A DNA stretch of 64,000 bases from Herbidospora daliensis (GTDB lineage Bacteria > Actinomycetota > Actinomycetes > Streptosporangiales > Streptosporangiaceae), in contig NZ_BBXF01000003.1 in assembly GCF_001570585.1 (NCBI RefSeq), positions 35,353 through 99,352 of the forward strand, written 5' to 3'. The position numbers and the translations under genes were made by a program. Each line of letters opens with the position of its first letter. The stretch's first letter is position 1. The notes under the pieces are model-generated. The model saw only the letters and a list, made by a program, of their open reading frames with translations. It searched no databases and was not told where the DNA came from. Of the stretch, positions 21,420 through 31,744 are shown piece by piece.

Positions 21420-23216
21420 GTGCCCGACAAGGTGTCAACCGCGGTCATGCGCCAGGGGTTCCGCGTCATCGGTCACGCCGTCAAGACCGAGCCGAAGATC
21501 TTCACGGGTGCGGTCGTGGCCAGCGCCGTCTACGGCGTGACCACCGTGCTCTCCTCGTGGGCGCTCGGCTGGGCGACCGAGAACGCCGTGCTGCCGGCCT
21601 TCCGCGACGGAAACGCCACCGGGGGCGCGCTGGCGCTGGCGGCCACCCTGATCGTCGGGGTCGCCCTGGTCAAGGCGCTCGGGATCATGGGCCGGCGCAT
21701 CATGGCCGGCATCCACCAATACCGCATGCAGGCCCATTTCCGGCGCTCGCTGGGGCGCCAGTTCCTCCGCCTGCCGCTGTCGTGGCACCACCGCCATCCG
21801 ACCGGCCAGCTGCTGTCGAACGCCAGCTCCGACGCCGAGGCCGCCTGGGGGCCGCTCGCGCCGCTGCCGATGGCGGTCGGCGTGATCGTCATGCTGGTCG
21901 CGGCGGCCGTCGCGATCGTGCTGACAGACCCGGTGCTCGCCGTGGTCGGCTTCCTGATCTTCCCGGCCATCGCCCTGCTGAACCTCGTCTACCAGCGCAG
22001 GCTCACCCCGCTCGCCACCCGGGCGCAGGAGCTGCGGGCGTCGGTGTCCGAGGTCGCCCACGAGAGCTTCGAGGGCGCGCTCGTGGTCAAGACCCTCGGC
22101 CGCGAAGACGCCGAGTCGGCCCGCTTCGACGACCGGGCCGCCGCGCTGCGCGACGCCAACATCGCCGCCGGGCGGGTGCGCGGCCTGTTCGACCCGCTCC
22201 TGGAGGCGCTGCCGACCCTCGGCGTGCTGGCCGTGCTGCTGTTCGGCTCCTACCGCCTCGCCTCCGGCGACGTCACCGCCGGAGAGCTGATCCAGGTGTC
22301 CTACCTGTTCACGCTCCTCTCCTTCCCCGTGCGGGCGCTCGGGTGGGTGCTGGGTGAACTGCCCCGCTCCGTCGTGGGCTGGACCCGGGTGCAGGAGGTG
22401 CTGCAGGCGGAGGGCTCCATGAGTTACGGCTCCGCCCAGCTGCCGGCAGACCGACCCGCGGAGCTCACCGTCACCGACGTCTCCTTCGCCTACGAGCCCG
22501 GCGTGCCGGTGCTGCGCGACGTCGGCTTCACCGTCGAGCCGGGCCGCACGGTCGCCGTGGTCGGCCCCACCGGCTCCGGCAAGTCCACCCTGACCCAGCT
22601 GCTGACCCGCCTGGTCGACCCCGACGAGGGCGCGGTCGCGATCGACGGCGTCGACCTGCGCGAGATCGAGCGCGACGGCGTGAGCGGCGCGGTCTCGCTG
22701 GTCCCGCAGCAGACCTTCCTGTTCGACGACACCGTCCGGGGCAACATCACGCTCGGCGCCGACGTCCCCGACGAGAAGGTGTGGGCGGCGCTGCGGCTGG
22801 CCCAGGCCGACGGGTTCGTCAGCGCCCTGCCCGACGCCCTCGACACCCGGGTCGGCGAGCGCGGCACCACCCTGTCGGGCGGCCAGCGCCAGCGGCTCGC
22901 CCTGGCCCGCGCGCTGGCCCGCGAACCCCGGCTGCTGATCCTCGACGACGCCACCTCCAGCGTCGACCCGCAGGTCGAGAAGCGCATCCTGTTCGGCCTG
23001 CGCGACCAGCACGCCACCGTCATCGTGATCGCCTACCGCATGGCCACGATCTCCCTGGCCGACGACGTCGTCTACGTCGAGAACGGCACCGTCGCCGACC
23101 ACGGCCCCCACGAGGCCCTGCTGGCCCGCTGCGCGGGCTACCGCGAGCTCGTGACCGCCTATGAACGCCAGGAGGCCGAGAACACGGCCCTCGAAGAGGA
23201 GACCGTGGCCCCGTGA
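21420..23216 (+). CDS. ABC exporter half-transporter with degenerate ATPase site
   Basis: A 598-residue type IV ABC half-transporter: six-helix membrane domain (about 30-320), then the nucleotide-binding domain. Walker A is GPTGSGKST (about 381), the signature LSGGQRQRLALARAL (about 484) and Walker B LLILDDATSSVD (about 504). The residue after Walker B is Asp instead of the catalytic Glu, and the H-loop His is replaced by Tyr (VIVIAYRMATI, about 538). This half therefore forms the non-hydrolytic site of a heterodimer. The start is GTG 21420 with GGAAGGA upstream; a TATGGT at 21381 could be a -10. It is coupled to its partner by GTGA. The substrate is unknown (drug, lipid or peptide export). 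Confidence 0.93.
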   Translation: MPDKVSTAVMRQGFRVIGHAVKTEPKIFTGAVVASAVYGVTTVLSSWALGWATENAVLPAFRDGNATGGALALAATLIVGVALVKALGIMGRRIMAGIHQYRMQAHFRRSLGRQFLRLPLSWHHRHPTGQLLSNASSDAEAAWGPLAPLPMAVGVIVMLVAAAVAIVLTDPVLAVVGFLIFPAIALLNLVYQRRLTPLATRAQELRASVSEVAHESFEGALVVKTLGREDAESARFDDRAAALRDANIAAGRVRGLFDPLLEALPTLGVLAVLLFGSYRLASGDVTAGELIQVSYLFTLLSFPVRALGWVLGELPRSVVGWTRVQEVLQAEGSMSYGSAQLPADRPAELTVTDVSFAYEPGVPVLRDVGFTVEPGRTVAVVGPTGSGKSTLTQLLTRLVDPDEGAVAIDGVDLREIERDGVSGAVSLVPQQTFLFDDTVRGNITLGADVPDEKVWAALRLAQADGFVSALPDALDTRVGERGTTLSGGQRQRLALARALAREPRLLILDDATSSVDPQVEKRILFGLRDQHATVIVIAYRMATISLADDVVYVENGTVADHGPHEALLARCAGYRELVTAYERQEAENTALEEETVAP

Positions 23217-23272
23217 CGACAAACACCGTGACGACCAACACCGTGACGACCAACACCGTGACGACCCAGACG
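23213..23272 (+). repeat. 15-bp in-frame repeat over the start of the second ABC gene
   Basis: GTGACGACMAACACC is repeated three times, then a partial GTGACGACCCAGACG copy. Each unit begins with GTG and encodes V/M-T-T-N-T, offering starts at 23213, 23228, 23243 and 23258. Only the first is close to an SD. Confidence 0.85.
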
Positions 23273-25036
23273 CTGCAGAACGTCGAGCGCGGCGCGCTCG
23301 AGACCCTCCGCCACGGCCTGCGGCTGTCGCCCGAGTTCCGCCGCGGCCTCGGGCTCACCCTGGTGCTGGCGGTCGTGGCCACCCTGGGCAAGGTGGTCGT
23401 CCCGGTCGCCATCCAGCAGGTCCTCGACAACGGGTTCCTCAACGGCGTGCCCGACCTGCCGTTCATCCGCGACGCGGTGCTGGCCTGCGCGGGCGCGATC
23501 CTGCTGACGGCGATGGCGGGCTACCTGATGAACGTGCGGCTCTACCGGTCGACCGAGTCGGGGCTGGCGACGCTGCGCGGCAAGGCGTTCCGGCACGTCC
23601 ACGACCTGTCGGTGCTGACCCAGAACACCGAGCGGCGGGGCGCCCTGGTGTCGCGGGTGACCGGCGACGTCGATCAGATCAGCACCTTCATGCAGTGGGG
23701 CGGCCTGCTGATCATCGTGTCGGCGGGGCAGCTGATGATCGCGACCGTGCTGATGGCGGTCTATTCGTGGCAGCTCACCCTGCTCGTGTGGGCGCTGTTC
23801 CTGCCGCTGATCTTCGCGCTGCCGAGGTTCCAGCGGATGGTCGCCCGCAACTACCTGACGGTGCGCGAGCGCACCGGCGACACCCTCGCGGCGATCAGCG
23901 AGTCGGTCGTCGGCAGCGCGGTCATCCGCGCCCACGGCGCCGAGGAGCGCACCGCCCGGCGCATCGACGCGGCCGTCGACGCGCAGCGGGCCGCCCAGAC
24001 CCGGGCCCAGAAGATCATCGGCTTCACCTTCCCGATCACCGAGCTGGTCGCCTCGATCGCCATCGCCGGGGTGGTGGTGGTCGGCGTGCTCCTCGGGGTC
24101 GACGGTTCGATCAGCAGGGGAAGCCTGGTCGCGTTCCTGTTCCTGATCACCCTGTTCATCGCGCCGCTGCAGACCGCGACCGAGGTGCTCAACGAGGCCC
24201 AGAACGCCATCGCCGGCTGGCGGCGGGTGCTGAGCGTGCTCGACACCCCGGCCGACGTCGCCGACCCGGGCGAGGCGGGCGTCGCCCTGCCGCGCGGCCC
24301 GATCACCGTGGCCTTCGAGAACGTCGGCTACGCCTACCCCGACGGGCCGCCGGTCCTGCGCGGGGTCGACGTCGTCATCCCGCCCCGCCGCCGGGTGGCC
24401 GTGGTCGGCGAGACCGGCTCGGGCAAGACCACCTTCGCCAAGCTGCTGACCCGCCTGATGGACCCGGTCGACGGCCGCGTCACGGTCGACGGCGTCGACC
24501 TGCGCGACCTGCGCTTCACCTCGCTGCGCGAGCGCATCGTGATGGTGCCGCAGGACGGCTTCCTGTTCGACTCGACCCTGGCCGAGAACATCCGCTTCGG
24601 CCGGCCCGGCGCCACCGACGAGGAGATCGCCGAGGCGCTGGGCGAGCTCGGCTTGGCCGACTGGCTCGACGGCCTGCCCGGCGGGCTGCAGACGGCGGTC
24701 GGCCAGCGCGGCGAGTCGTTGTCGGCGGGCGAACGCCAGCTGGTCGCCCTGGCCCGCGCCTACCTGGCCGACCCCGACCTGCTGCTGCTCGACGAGGCGA
24801 CCTCGGCGGTCGACCCGGCGACCGAGGTCCGCATCGCCCGCGCCCTCGACGGCGTCACCCGGGGCCGCACGGCCGTCTCGATCGCCCACCGCCTGTCCAC
24901 CGCCGAGGCGGCCGACGAGGTGCTCGTGTTCGACCGGGGCGAGATCGTCCAGCGCGGCTCCCACGCCGAGCTGCTCGCCGAGCCGGGCGTCTACGCCGAC
25001 CTCTACGCGTCGTGGGCCGGCGCCACCCGGAGCTAG
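23213..25036 (+). CDS. ABC exporter half-transporter with canonical catalytic residues
   Basis: The partner of the preceding gene, 607 residues from GTG 23213. Walker A is GETGSGKTT (about 399); Walker [13 protein letters not shown] has the catalytic Glu, and the H-loop His is in SIAHRLST (about 557). Its signature is [15 protein letters not shown] instead of LSGGQ. This is the expected counterpart: the canonical site pairs its Walker A/B with the LSGGQ of the first half, and the altered LSAGE faces the degenerate site. The first ~18 residues come from a 15-bp repeat (VTTNT units) holding four in-frame GTGs, so the true start is uncertain; SD GAGGAG lies 11 nt before the first. Confidence 0.92.
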   Translation: MTTNTVTTNTVTTNTVTTQTLQNVERGALETLRHGLRLSPEFRRGLGLTLVLAVVATLGKVVVPVAIQQVLDNGFLNGVPDLPFIRDAVLACAGAILLTAMAGYLMNVRLYRSTESGLATLRGKAFRHVHDLSVLTQNTERRGALVSRVTGDVDQISTFMQWGGLLIIVSAGQLMIATVLMAVYSWQLTLLVWALFLPLIFALPRFQRMVARNYLTVRERTGDTLAAISESVVGSAVIRAHGAEERTARRIDAAVDAQRAAQTRAQKIIGFTFPITELVASIAIAGVVVVGVLLGVDGSISRGSLVAFLFLITLFIAPLQTATEVLNEAQNAIAGWRRVLSVLDTPADVADPGEAGVALPRGPITVAFENVGYAYPDGPPVLRGVDVVIPPRRRVAVVGETGSGKTTFAKLLTRLMDPVDGRVTVDGVDLRDLRFTSLRERIVMVPQDGFLFDSTLAENIRFGRPGATDEEIAEALGELGLADWLDGLPGGLQTAVGQRGESLSAGERQLVALARAYLADPDLLLLDEATSAVDPATEVRIARALDGVTRGRTAVSIAHRLSTAEAADEVLVFDRGEIVQRGSHAELLAEPGVYADLYASWAGATRS

Positions 25037-25082
25037 CCGGGCGCGCCGATCAAGGATTTGCCGTTGTCGCTGGTCGCTGCGG

Positions 25083-25097
25083 CAGAATGGGCATATG
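25083..25097 (+). promoter_or_regulatory. Possible leaderless promoter of hisI
   Basis: CAGAAT followed by 6 nt and ATG 25095, without an SD. The first base departs from the TANNNT pattern; TTGCCG lies 19 nt further upstream. Confidence 0.3.
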
Positions 25098-25445
25098 TCC
25101 CTGGACCCGAAGATCGCAGACCGGCTCAAGCGCACCGGCGACGGGCTGGTGCCCGCCGTCGTCCAGCAGCACGACACCGGCGAGGTGCTGATGCTTGCCT
25201 GGATGGACGACGAGGCGCTGCACCGCTCGCTCACCACCGGCCGGGCGACCTACTGGTCGCGCAGCCGGGGCGAATACTGGGTCAAGGGCGAGACCTCGGG
25301 CAACGTGCAACACGTCCGGCACGCCGCGCTCGACTGCGACGGCGACACCATCCTGCTCAAAGTCGACCAGCGCGGCCCCGCCTGCCACACCGGCACCCGC
25401 ACCTGCTTCGATGACGACGTGCTTCCGGTGATCGAGGGTTCATGA
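25095..25445 (+). CDS. hisI: Phosphoribosyl-AMP cyclohydrolase
   Basis: A 116-residue monofunctional HisI that opens the purine ring of PR-AMP in histidine synthesis, a zinc and magnesium enzyme. Visible motifs are [38 protein letters not shown], the metal site [19 protein letters not shown] and the two cysteines in [13 protein letters not shown]. No HisE domain is fused. Its stop overlaps the ATG of the Trp-associated membrane protein (ATGA). hisI is separated from hisF by an accessory block of about 14 kb. Confidence 0.96.
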   Translation: MSLDPKIADRLKRTGDGLVPAVVQQHDTGEVLMLAWMDDEALHRSLTTGRATYWSRSRGEYWVKGETSGNVQHVRHAALDCDGDTILLKVDQRGPACHTGTRTCFDDDVLPVIEGS

Positions 25446-25975
25446 ACCGCCGCGCGCTCTACGCCTGGCTGATCCTCAGCGCGGCCGCCGGGGCGCTCGC
25501 CCTGCTGGCGGGCGGCCGGGTGTGGGCGCAGCTGCTCGCCCCGAGCGGGCCGGCCAACCCGGAGGCCGTCCACGACGTCCCCGGCGCGGAGGTCGCGCCG
25601 GTGATCACGCCGGTCGTGCTGGCGGCGCTGGCGGGGTGCGTGGCCGTGCTCGCCACCAAGGGCGTCTTCCGGCAGGCGATCGGCGTGCTGGTCGCGGCGT
25701 GCGGGGGAGCGGTCGTGGTCGGGGTGACGCGGGTGTTCGACGACGTCCTGCTGCTGGAGTCGGCCGACCTGCCCGGGGCGTCGGTCGACGTCACCGTGTG
25801 GCCCTGGCTCACCGGGGCGGGCGGGTTGCTGCTGGTCGCGGGCGGGTTGTGGGCGGCGGTCGCGGGCGGGAACTGGCCGGGCATGTCGTCCCGGTACGAC
25901 CGTCCCGACCGGGGCGGCCCCGCTTCGGAGCGGTCGATGTGGGATGCCATCGATCGCGGAGACGATCCCACCTGA
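25442..25975 (+). CDS. TIGR02234 family (Trp-biosynthesis-associated) membrane protein
   Basis: A 177-residue actinobacterial membrane protein with four predicted helices: [54 protein letters not shown] and [20 protein letters not shown]. Its C-terminal motif around [20 protein letters not shown] is the family hallmark. It normally sits next to trpE and trpC. Here it directly overlaps hisI, so trpE, which often lies between them, is absent. Function is unknown. Confidence 0.93.
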   Translation: MNRRALYAWLILSAAAGALALLAGGRVWAQLLAPSGPANPEAVHDVPGAEVAPVITPVVLAALAGCVAVLATKGVFRQAIGVLVAACGGAVVVGVTRVFDDVLLLESADLPGASVDVTVWPWLTGAGGLLLVAGGLWAAVAGGNWPGMSSRYDRPDRGGPASERSMWDAIDRGDDPT

Positions 25976-26029
25976 TTACAACTTGTCCTCAGGTTGCCCT
26001 GATTCGATGGGGATGTCGGCGCCCGTCGC

Positions 26030-26044
26030 TACAGTCGTCGCATG
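26030..26044 (+). promoter_or_regulatory. Leaderless promoter of the DUF4190 gene
   Basis: TACAGT, 6 nt, then ATG 26042; no SD. Confidence 0.5.
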
Positions 26045-26644
26045 ACTTACGGGAACCAGCCCGGCGACACGGGGAACCCGGGCGACTACCCGGGTTACGG
26101 TCAGCAGCCGGACTACGGCCAGGGCGGCTATCCCCAGCAGCCCGGCTACCCTCAGCAGCCCGGCTACGGCCAGCAGCCCGGCTACGGCCAGCCCGGTTAC
26201 GGGACGCAGAACACCCAGCCGGCCGGGGGCTACGGCCAGCCTGACTACGGCTACGGCCAGCAATACCAGCAGGGCTACCAGCAGCCCGGCTACGACCAGG
26301 CCTACCAGCAGCCCGGCTACGGCTACGCCGCGCCCCGGCCCACCAACGGCCTGGCGGTCGCCTCGCTGATCATGGGCCTGATCGGCCTGGTGTTCTGCGG
26401 CGTGACCGCGATCCTGGGCGTGATCTTCGGCCACATGTCGCTGAGCCGCATCAAGACCAGCGGCGAAGAAGGCCACGGCCTCGCGGTGGCCGGCCTGGTG
26501 ACCTCCTACATCACCATCGGCCTGTGGGTGATCCTCTGGCTGATCTTCGGCGCGGCCCTGCTCACCCTGGTCGGCGTCATGGAGGCCACCGAGCAGTACG
26601 GCAACAGCATCAGCGACTGGCCCACGGAGTTCCCCACCTCCTGA
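26042..26644 (+). CDS. DUF4190 membrane protein with GYGQQPGY-repeat N-terminus
   Basis: A 200-residue protein. Residues 1-97 are a low-complexity Gly/Tyr/Gln/Pro region made of imperfect PGYGQQ / YPQQPGY units with no charged clusters. Residues 100-185 form the DUF4190 domain: [19 protein letters not shown], the short loop [20 protein letters not shown] and a second hydrophobic hairpin. Such proteins are common actinobacterial membrane proteins, and the Tyr-rich tail is probably cytoplasmic and disordered. Function is unknown. The start is defined by a TACAGT hexamer 6 nt upstream. Confidence 0.9.
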   Translation: MTYGNQPGDTGNPGDYPGYGQQPDYGQGGYPQQPGYPQQPGYGQQPGYGQPGYGTQNTQPAGGYGQPDYGYGQQYQQGYQQPGYDQAYQQPGYGYAAPRPTNGLAVASLIMGLIGLVFCGVTAILGVIFGHMSLSRIKTSGEEGHGLAVAGLVTSYITIGLWVILWLIFGAALLTLVGVMEATEQYGNSISDWPTEFPTS

Positions 26645-26646
26645 TC

Positions 26647-26661
26647 TACCCTGGGGCGATG
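26647..26661 (+). promoter_or_regulatory. Leaderless promoter of the DUF2752 gene
   Basis: TACCCT, 6 nt, then ATG 26659; no SD. Confidence 0.5.
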
Positions 26662-27063
26662 ACCTCCAGAACCGCCGCGGTGGCGCTGCCGGCGTCCGTC
26701 GGCGGCCTGCTCGCGGCGGCGACCGCCTTCGTCGCGGTCGTCGACCCGTCGCGGCCCGGCCACTATCCGCCGTGCCCGTTCCTGCTGGTCAGCGGTTTCT
26801 TCTGTCCGGGGTGCGGCGGGCTGCGCGCGGTCCACGCGCTGACCCGCCTCGACGTGGGCGGCGCGTTGTCGTTCAACCCGCTGTTCGTTGCGGTCGCACC
26901 GTTCCTGGTGTACCTGTGGGCGAAGTGGCTCTCGTCCGCCTGGCGGGGGAGGCCGCTGCGGACCCGCCTGACGGCACCCGTGGCCGTCTGGTCGTTCGTC
27001 GCGCTGGCCTTGTTGTTCGGGGTTTTCCGCAATACGCCGTACGGTGCTTTCCTGGCTCCGTGA
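26659..27063 (+). CDS. DUF2752 membrane protein
   Basis: A 134-residue protein with the diagnostic motif CPFLLVSGFFCPGCGGLRAV followed by HALTRLDVGGALSFNP. Helices lie at about 8-28, 75-95 and 108-128. The CPxC-containing loop between helices is the family's conserved feature and might bind a metal or another factor. Function is unknown. It sits between the Trp-associated gene cluster and trpC. Confidence 0.9.
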   Translation: MTSRTAAVALPASVGGLLAAATAFVAVVDPSRPGHYPPCPFLLVSGFFCPGCGGLRAVHALTRLDVGGALSFNPLFVAVAPFLVYLWAKWLSSAWRGRPLRTRLTAPVAVWSFVALALLFGVFRNTPYGAFLAP

Positions 27064-27143
27064 CCGGCACCCGATGGCGGGCCGACGTCGGCAAGGCCGA
27101 TACCATCGGCAGGACGCAGTCGACCTGGAGGGATCCGGAGCAC

Positions 27144-27182
27144 GTGAGCGAACGAGCCAGCAAGGGCGGTGAGGTCCGATGA
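27144..27182 (+). CDS. Possible 12-codon upstream ORF coupled to trpC
   Basis: GTG 27144 has GGAG 3-4 nt upstream (and GGAGGG further back) and encodes 12 residues, [12 protein letters not shown]. Its TGA overlaps the trpC ATG as ATGA, so ribosomes finishing it would be delivered to trpC. There are no Trp codons, so it is not a classical attenuation leader peptide. It may be a coupling ORF, or chance. Confidence 0.4.
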   Translation: MSERASKGGEVR

Positions 27183-27991
27183 CGGTTCTCGACGACATCC
27201 TCGAGGGCGTCCGCGAAGACCTCGCCGAGCGGCAGAAGGCCGTGTCGATCGATGAGCTCAAGGAGCGCGCCCGGCGCGCACCCGCTCCGCGTGACGTCCA
27301 CGGAGCCCTGAAGGCCGACCGCGTCTCGGTGATCGCCGAGGTCAAGCGGTCGAGCCCGTCCAAGGGAGCGCTGGCCGCGATCGCCGACCCGGCGGCCCTG
27401 GCCGTCGACTACGAGGCCGGCGGCGCCCACGTGATCAGCGTGCTGACCGAACGGCGGCGATTCGGCGGGAGCCTCGACGACCTCGCGGCCGTCCGCGCCG
27501 CCGTCGACATCCCGATCCTGCGCAAAGACTTCATCGTCACCGCCTACCAGCTGTGGGAGGCCCGCGCCTACGGCGCCGACCTGGCCCTGCTGATGGTGGT
27601 GTCGCTCGACCAGAACGCCCTGGTCTCGCTGATCGAGCGGGCCGAGTCGATCGGGCTGGTCCCGCTGGTCGAGGTGCACACCGAAGAGGAGCTGGAGCGC
27701 GCGGTCGACGCGGGCGCCAAGCTCATCGGCATCAACGCCCGCGACCTGCGCACGCTCGAGGTCGACCGCGACGTCTTCGCCAGGCTCGCCCCGAAGGTGC
27801 CCGAGGGCGTCATCCGGGTCGCCGAGTCGGGTGTGCGCGGCCCGCACGACCTGCTCGCCTACGCCCGCGCCGGCGCCGACGCGGTGCTGGTCGGCGAGAG
27901 CCTCGTGACCGGCAAAGACCCGCGTTCGGCGGTGAACGACCTGGTCACCGCGGGCGCCCACCCTTCGTCCCGCCAAGAACGGCAGTCGTGA
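27179..27991 (+). CDS. trpC: Indole-3-glycerol-phosphate synthase
   Basis: A 270-residue (beta/alpha)8-barrel that decarboxylates and closes CdRP to indole-3-glycerol phosphate. Visible motifs are [17 protein letters not shown] (catalytic Glu and Lys), [36 protein letters not shown] (catalytic Lys), [15 protein letters not shown] and [12 protein letters not shown]. It is monofunctional, without a TrpF domain, which fits PriA taking that step. GAGG lies 5 nt before ATG 27179, and a 12-codon ORF may be coupled upstream. Confidence 0.97.
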   Translation: MTVLDDILEGVREDLAERQKAVSIDELKERARRAPAPRDVHGALKADRVSVIAEVKRSSPSKGALAAIADPAALAVDYEAGGAHVISVLTERRRFGGSLDDLAAVRAAVDIPILRKDFIVTAYQLWEARAYGADLALLMVVSLDQNALVSLIERAESIGLVPLVEVHTEEELERAVDAGAKLIGINARDLRTLEVDRDVFARLAPKVPEGVIRVAESGVRGPHDLLAYARAGADAVLVGESLVTGKDPRSAVNDLVTAGAHPSSRQERQS

Positions 27992-28005
27992 CCGGAGACT
28001 CGTCC

Positions 28006-29247
<1,242 letters not shown>

Positions 29248-29260
29248 CCGGAAGCCAGCC

Positions 29261-30055
29261 ATGACGACACTTGCCACGGTCTTCGAGAAGGCCCGCGCGG
29301 AGAACCGCGCCGCGCTGGTGGGCTACCTGCCCGCCGGGTTCCCCACGATCGACGGCGCCATCGCCGCCGCGACCGCCATGGTCGAGGCCGGCTGCGACGT
29401 GATCGAGATCGGCCTGCCCTACTCCGACCCGCTGATGGACGGCCCGACCATCCAGGACGCCGTCCACCGCGCCCTGGAGAACGGCACCCGCATCGCCGAC
29501 GTGATGCGCACCGTCGAGGGCGTGGCCAAGTCGGGCGCGGCGACCCTCGTCATGACCTATTGGAACCCGATCGACCGCTACGGCGCCGAACGGTTCGCCC
29601 GCGACCTGGCCGCCGCGGGGGGTGTCGGGACCATCACCCCCGACCTCACCCCCGAAGAGGCGGGCCCGTGGCGTGAGGCGAGCGCGTCGGCCGGCATCGA
29701 CACGGTCTTCCTGGTCGCGCCGAGCTCGACCGAGGAGCGCATCGCGATCGTGACGGAGTGCTGCACCGGCTTCGTCTACGCCGCCTCGCTGATGGGCGTC
29801 ACCGGCGCCCGCGAGTCGGTCGGCGCGGCCGCCGCCGGTCTGGTCGAGCGCACCCGCCCCCACGCGAAGGTCCCGGTCTGCGTCGGTCTCGGCGTCGGCA
29901 CCGGCGCCCAGGCCGCCGAGGTCGCGGCCTACGCCGACGGCGTGATCGTGGGGTCGGCCTTCATCCGCCGCCTGCTCGACGCGCCGAACGAGCGGGAGGG
30001 CCTGCGGGCCGTCCGCGAGCTCGCCGCCGAACTGGCGGAGGGCGTCCGCCGCTAG
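29261..30055 (+). CDS. trpA: Tryptophan synthase alpha subunit
   Basis: A 264-residue barrel subunit that cleaves indole-3-glycerol phosphate to indole and G3P and channels indole to TrpB. The catalytic Glu is in DVIEIGLPYSDPLMDGPTIQ, which also contains the catalytic Asp. Other signatures are LVMTYWNPIDRYG, GTITPDLTPEEAGPW and the phosphate loops VYAASLMGVTGARES and CVGLGVGTGAQAAE. It is the last gene of trpCBA and is followed by a terminator hairpin. Confidence 0.97.
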   Translation: MTTLATVFEKARAENRAALVGYLPAGFPTIDGAIAAATAMVEAGCDVIEIGLPYSDPLMDGPTIQDAVHRALENGTRIADVMRTVEGVAKSGAATLVMTYWNPIDRYGAERFARDLAAAGGVGTITPDLTPEEAGPWREASASAGIDTVFLVAPSSTEERIAIVTECCTGFVYAASLMGVTGARESVGAAAAGLVERTRPHAKVPVCVGLGVGTGAQAAEVAAYADGVIVGSAFIRRLLDAPNEREGLRAVRELAAELAEGVRR

Positions 30056-30072
30056 ATCTTCCTTTGCCAACC

Positions 30073-30108
30073 CGAACGGCCGGTCACCATCAGGTGGCCG
30101 GCCGTTCG
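30073..30108 (+). terminator. Terminator after trpCBA
   Basis: A 16-bp stem (30073-30088 with 30093-30108), CGAACGGCCGGTCACC against GGTGGCCGGCCGTTCG, with one mismatch and the 4-nt loop ATCA. It lies 18 bp after the trpA stop and is followed by only a short T run. Confidence 0.8.
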
Positions 30109-30309
30109 CGTTTGAGCGCGGCCGGGCGGCGCCGGGGCGGGGGGAACGGTGACGGAGGAAAAGGCCGGGGATTTACCCGGGCAGCCCTCCCCATACCCGC
30201 CTCCAGGTTTCGCCTTACCAGGTGTTTATCGAGGTCATGGTGAGGTGGACTCCAATAGGTTCGGGACCGGTGGCCGTATGGGCGGCCCCGGGACCTGGGA
30301 GGAGTCTCC

Positions 30310-30894
30310 GTGTCTACGCATCGTCGCGGCCCGAGTTCGTCACTCAGTGCATCCGTCGTTGTACCCTGGGTGACGACCGTCGCCCGGCTCGTGCTCGCCG
30401 GCGTGCTGATCGTCGCGGGGTGGCTGAAGGTCGGCGCCCCCGCTCTGTCGGTGCAGGCCGTGCGCGCCTACGAACTACTGCCGGACCGGATCGCCACGGC
30501 CGTCGGATACGGCCTGCCCGTGCTCGAGATCGTCGTCGGAGTGCTCCTTGTCCTTGGCCTGCTCACCCGCCTGTCGGCGGTCGGCGCGGGGCTGCTCATG
30601 GTCGCCTTCGTCATCGGCATCGCCTCGGCGTGGGCGCGGGGGCTGCGCATCGACTGCGGCTGCTTCGGCGGCGGCGGGCCGCTCGCCGAGGGACAGGAGC
30701 CCGCGTACTTCTGGGAGCTCGTGCGCGACTTCGGGCTGGTGGTGCTGGCGGGCTGGATCGCCTGGTTCACCCCCGGCCGGTTCGCGCTCGACACGCCCCT
30801 GGGCCTGGCCCCCCGCTCATACGCCGAGGAGGAGTCCGGCGATCACGAGCCCGGCGCGAGTGATCACTTGGATGAAGTGAAGGAGAACCACTGA
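30310..30894 (+). CDS. MauE/DoxX-like membrane redox protein
   Basis: A 194-residue protein from GTG 30310 with GGGAGGAG 7 nt upstream. Four hydrophobic helices: VARLVLAGVLIVAGWLKVG, YGLPVLEIVVGVLLVLGLL, GAGLLMVAFVIGIASAWARG and FGLVVLAGWIAWFTPG. The conserved cysteine motif DCGCFGGGG after helix 3 is the MauE hallmark. MauE-like proteins typically recycle an exported thioredoxin-fold partner, and the next gene is exactly such a DsbA-like protein (overlap TGATG). The pair probably supports disulfide formation outside the membrane. Confidence 0.88.
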   Translation: MSTHRRGPSSSLSASVVVPWVTTVARLVLAGVLIVAGWLKVGAPALSVQAVRAYELLPDRIATAVGYGLPVLEIVVGVLLVLGLLTRLSAVGAGLLMVAFVIGIASAWARGLRIDCGCFGGGGPLAEGQEPAYFWELVRDFGLVVLAGWIAWFTPGRFALDTPLGLAPRSYAEEESGDHEPGASDHLDEVKENH

Positions 30895-31652
30895 TGGGCA
30901 AAGGTGCGCGCGAGGCGACGGCCCGGGAACGGATCGCCGCGCTGCGGCAGGCCGACCGCAAGAAGGACCGCCACCGCCGCCTCGCCACGATGGTCACCAT
31001 CGCGACCGTGGCCGTCCTGGCCATCGGCGGCGGCGCCTGGTACGCCGCCGCCCGCGACACCGCCGAGCAGCAGACGGCGGCCGCCAAACTCGCCCCGACC
31101 ACGGTCAACGCCGACGGAACGGTCACCATGGCCCGTCCGGGCGTGACCGCGCCGGTGCTCGACGTCTACGAGGACTTCCAGTGCCCGGCCTGCAAGGCGC
31201 TGGAGGAGTCGTCGGGGCCGACGATCAAGAACCTGGCCTCCGAGGGCAAGGCCAAGGTCGTGTTCCACCCGATCACGATCTTCTCGATGGAGCCGACCAA
31301 GTCCAACTCGGTCCGCGCCGGCGCGGCCTCCCGCTGCGTCACCGACGGCGCGGCCTGGCCGGCCTTCCACGACCGGCTCTTCAAGGAGCAGCCGTCGGAG
31401 ACCGTCGAGGGCTTCGCGCTGACCGACCTGGTCGCCTGGGGCAAGGACGCGGGCATCACCTCGCCCGGCTGGGAGTCGTGCGTGACCTCCCAGAAGTACG
31501 CCCAGACCCAGCTCACCCAGTCTGACAAGGTCCTCCGGGCCGAGAAGATCACCGGCACGCCCACGCTCAAGCTGAACGGCAAGGAGATGGACTCCAACGT
31601 CGCCTTCGTGCCGAACAAGCTCCGCCAGGCCGTGCTCGCGGCCGGCAAGTGA
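30894..31652 (+). CDS. Membrane-anchored DsbA-like thioredoxin-fold protein
   Basis: A 252-residue protein. A basic N-terminus (about 1-30) and one transmembrane anchor (MVTIATVAVLAIGGGAWYAA, about 33-53) lead into an extracytoplasmic thioredoxin/DSBA domain. The active site is the CxxC in DVYEDFQCPACKALEESSGP, and the cis-Pro loop is in KITGTPTLKLNGKEM. It probably oxidises or isomerises disulfides of exported proteins, partnered by the upstream MauE-like protein. AAGGAG precedes the ATG, which overlaps the upstream stop. lgt follows 89 bp later. Confidence 0.92.
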   Translation: MGKGAREATARERIAALRQADRKKDRHRRLATMVTIATVAVLAIGGGAWYAAARDTAEQQTAAAKLAPTTVNADGTVTMARPGVTAPVLDVYEDFQCPACKALEESSGPTIKNLASEGKAKVVFHPITIFSMEPTKSNSVRAGAASRCVTDGAAWPAFHDRLFKEQPSETVEGFALTDLVAWGKDAGITSPGWESCVTSQKYAQTQLTQSDKVLRAEKITGTPTLKLNGKEMDSNVAFVPNKLRQAVLAAGK

Positions 31653-31727
31653 ACCCTTGATGATGGGGTGATCAACCTGAGACGGGCTCATTGGTGACGA
31701 GGGTGCGCGAGTGCGCCTCGGAGGCGG

Positions 31728-31744
31728 TAACGTCCTGTGACATG
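31728..31744 (+). promoter_or_regulatory. Candidate -10 element of lgt
   Basis: TAACGT is followed by 8 nt and ATG 31742, with no SD; near-leaderless spacing. Confidence 0.4.

Noticed and set aside
30149-30373. 74-codon ORF before the MauE-like gene
   Set aside because: Pro/Gly-rich, overlaps the well-supported GTG 30310 by 64 bp in another frame, and no recognised homology.
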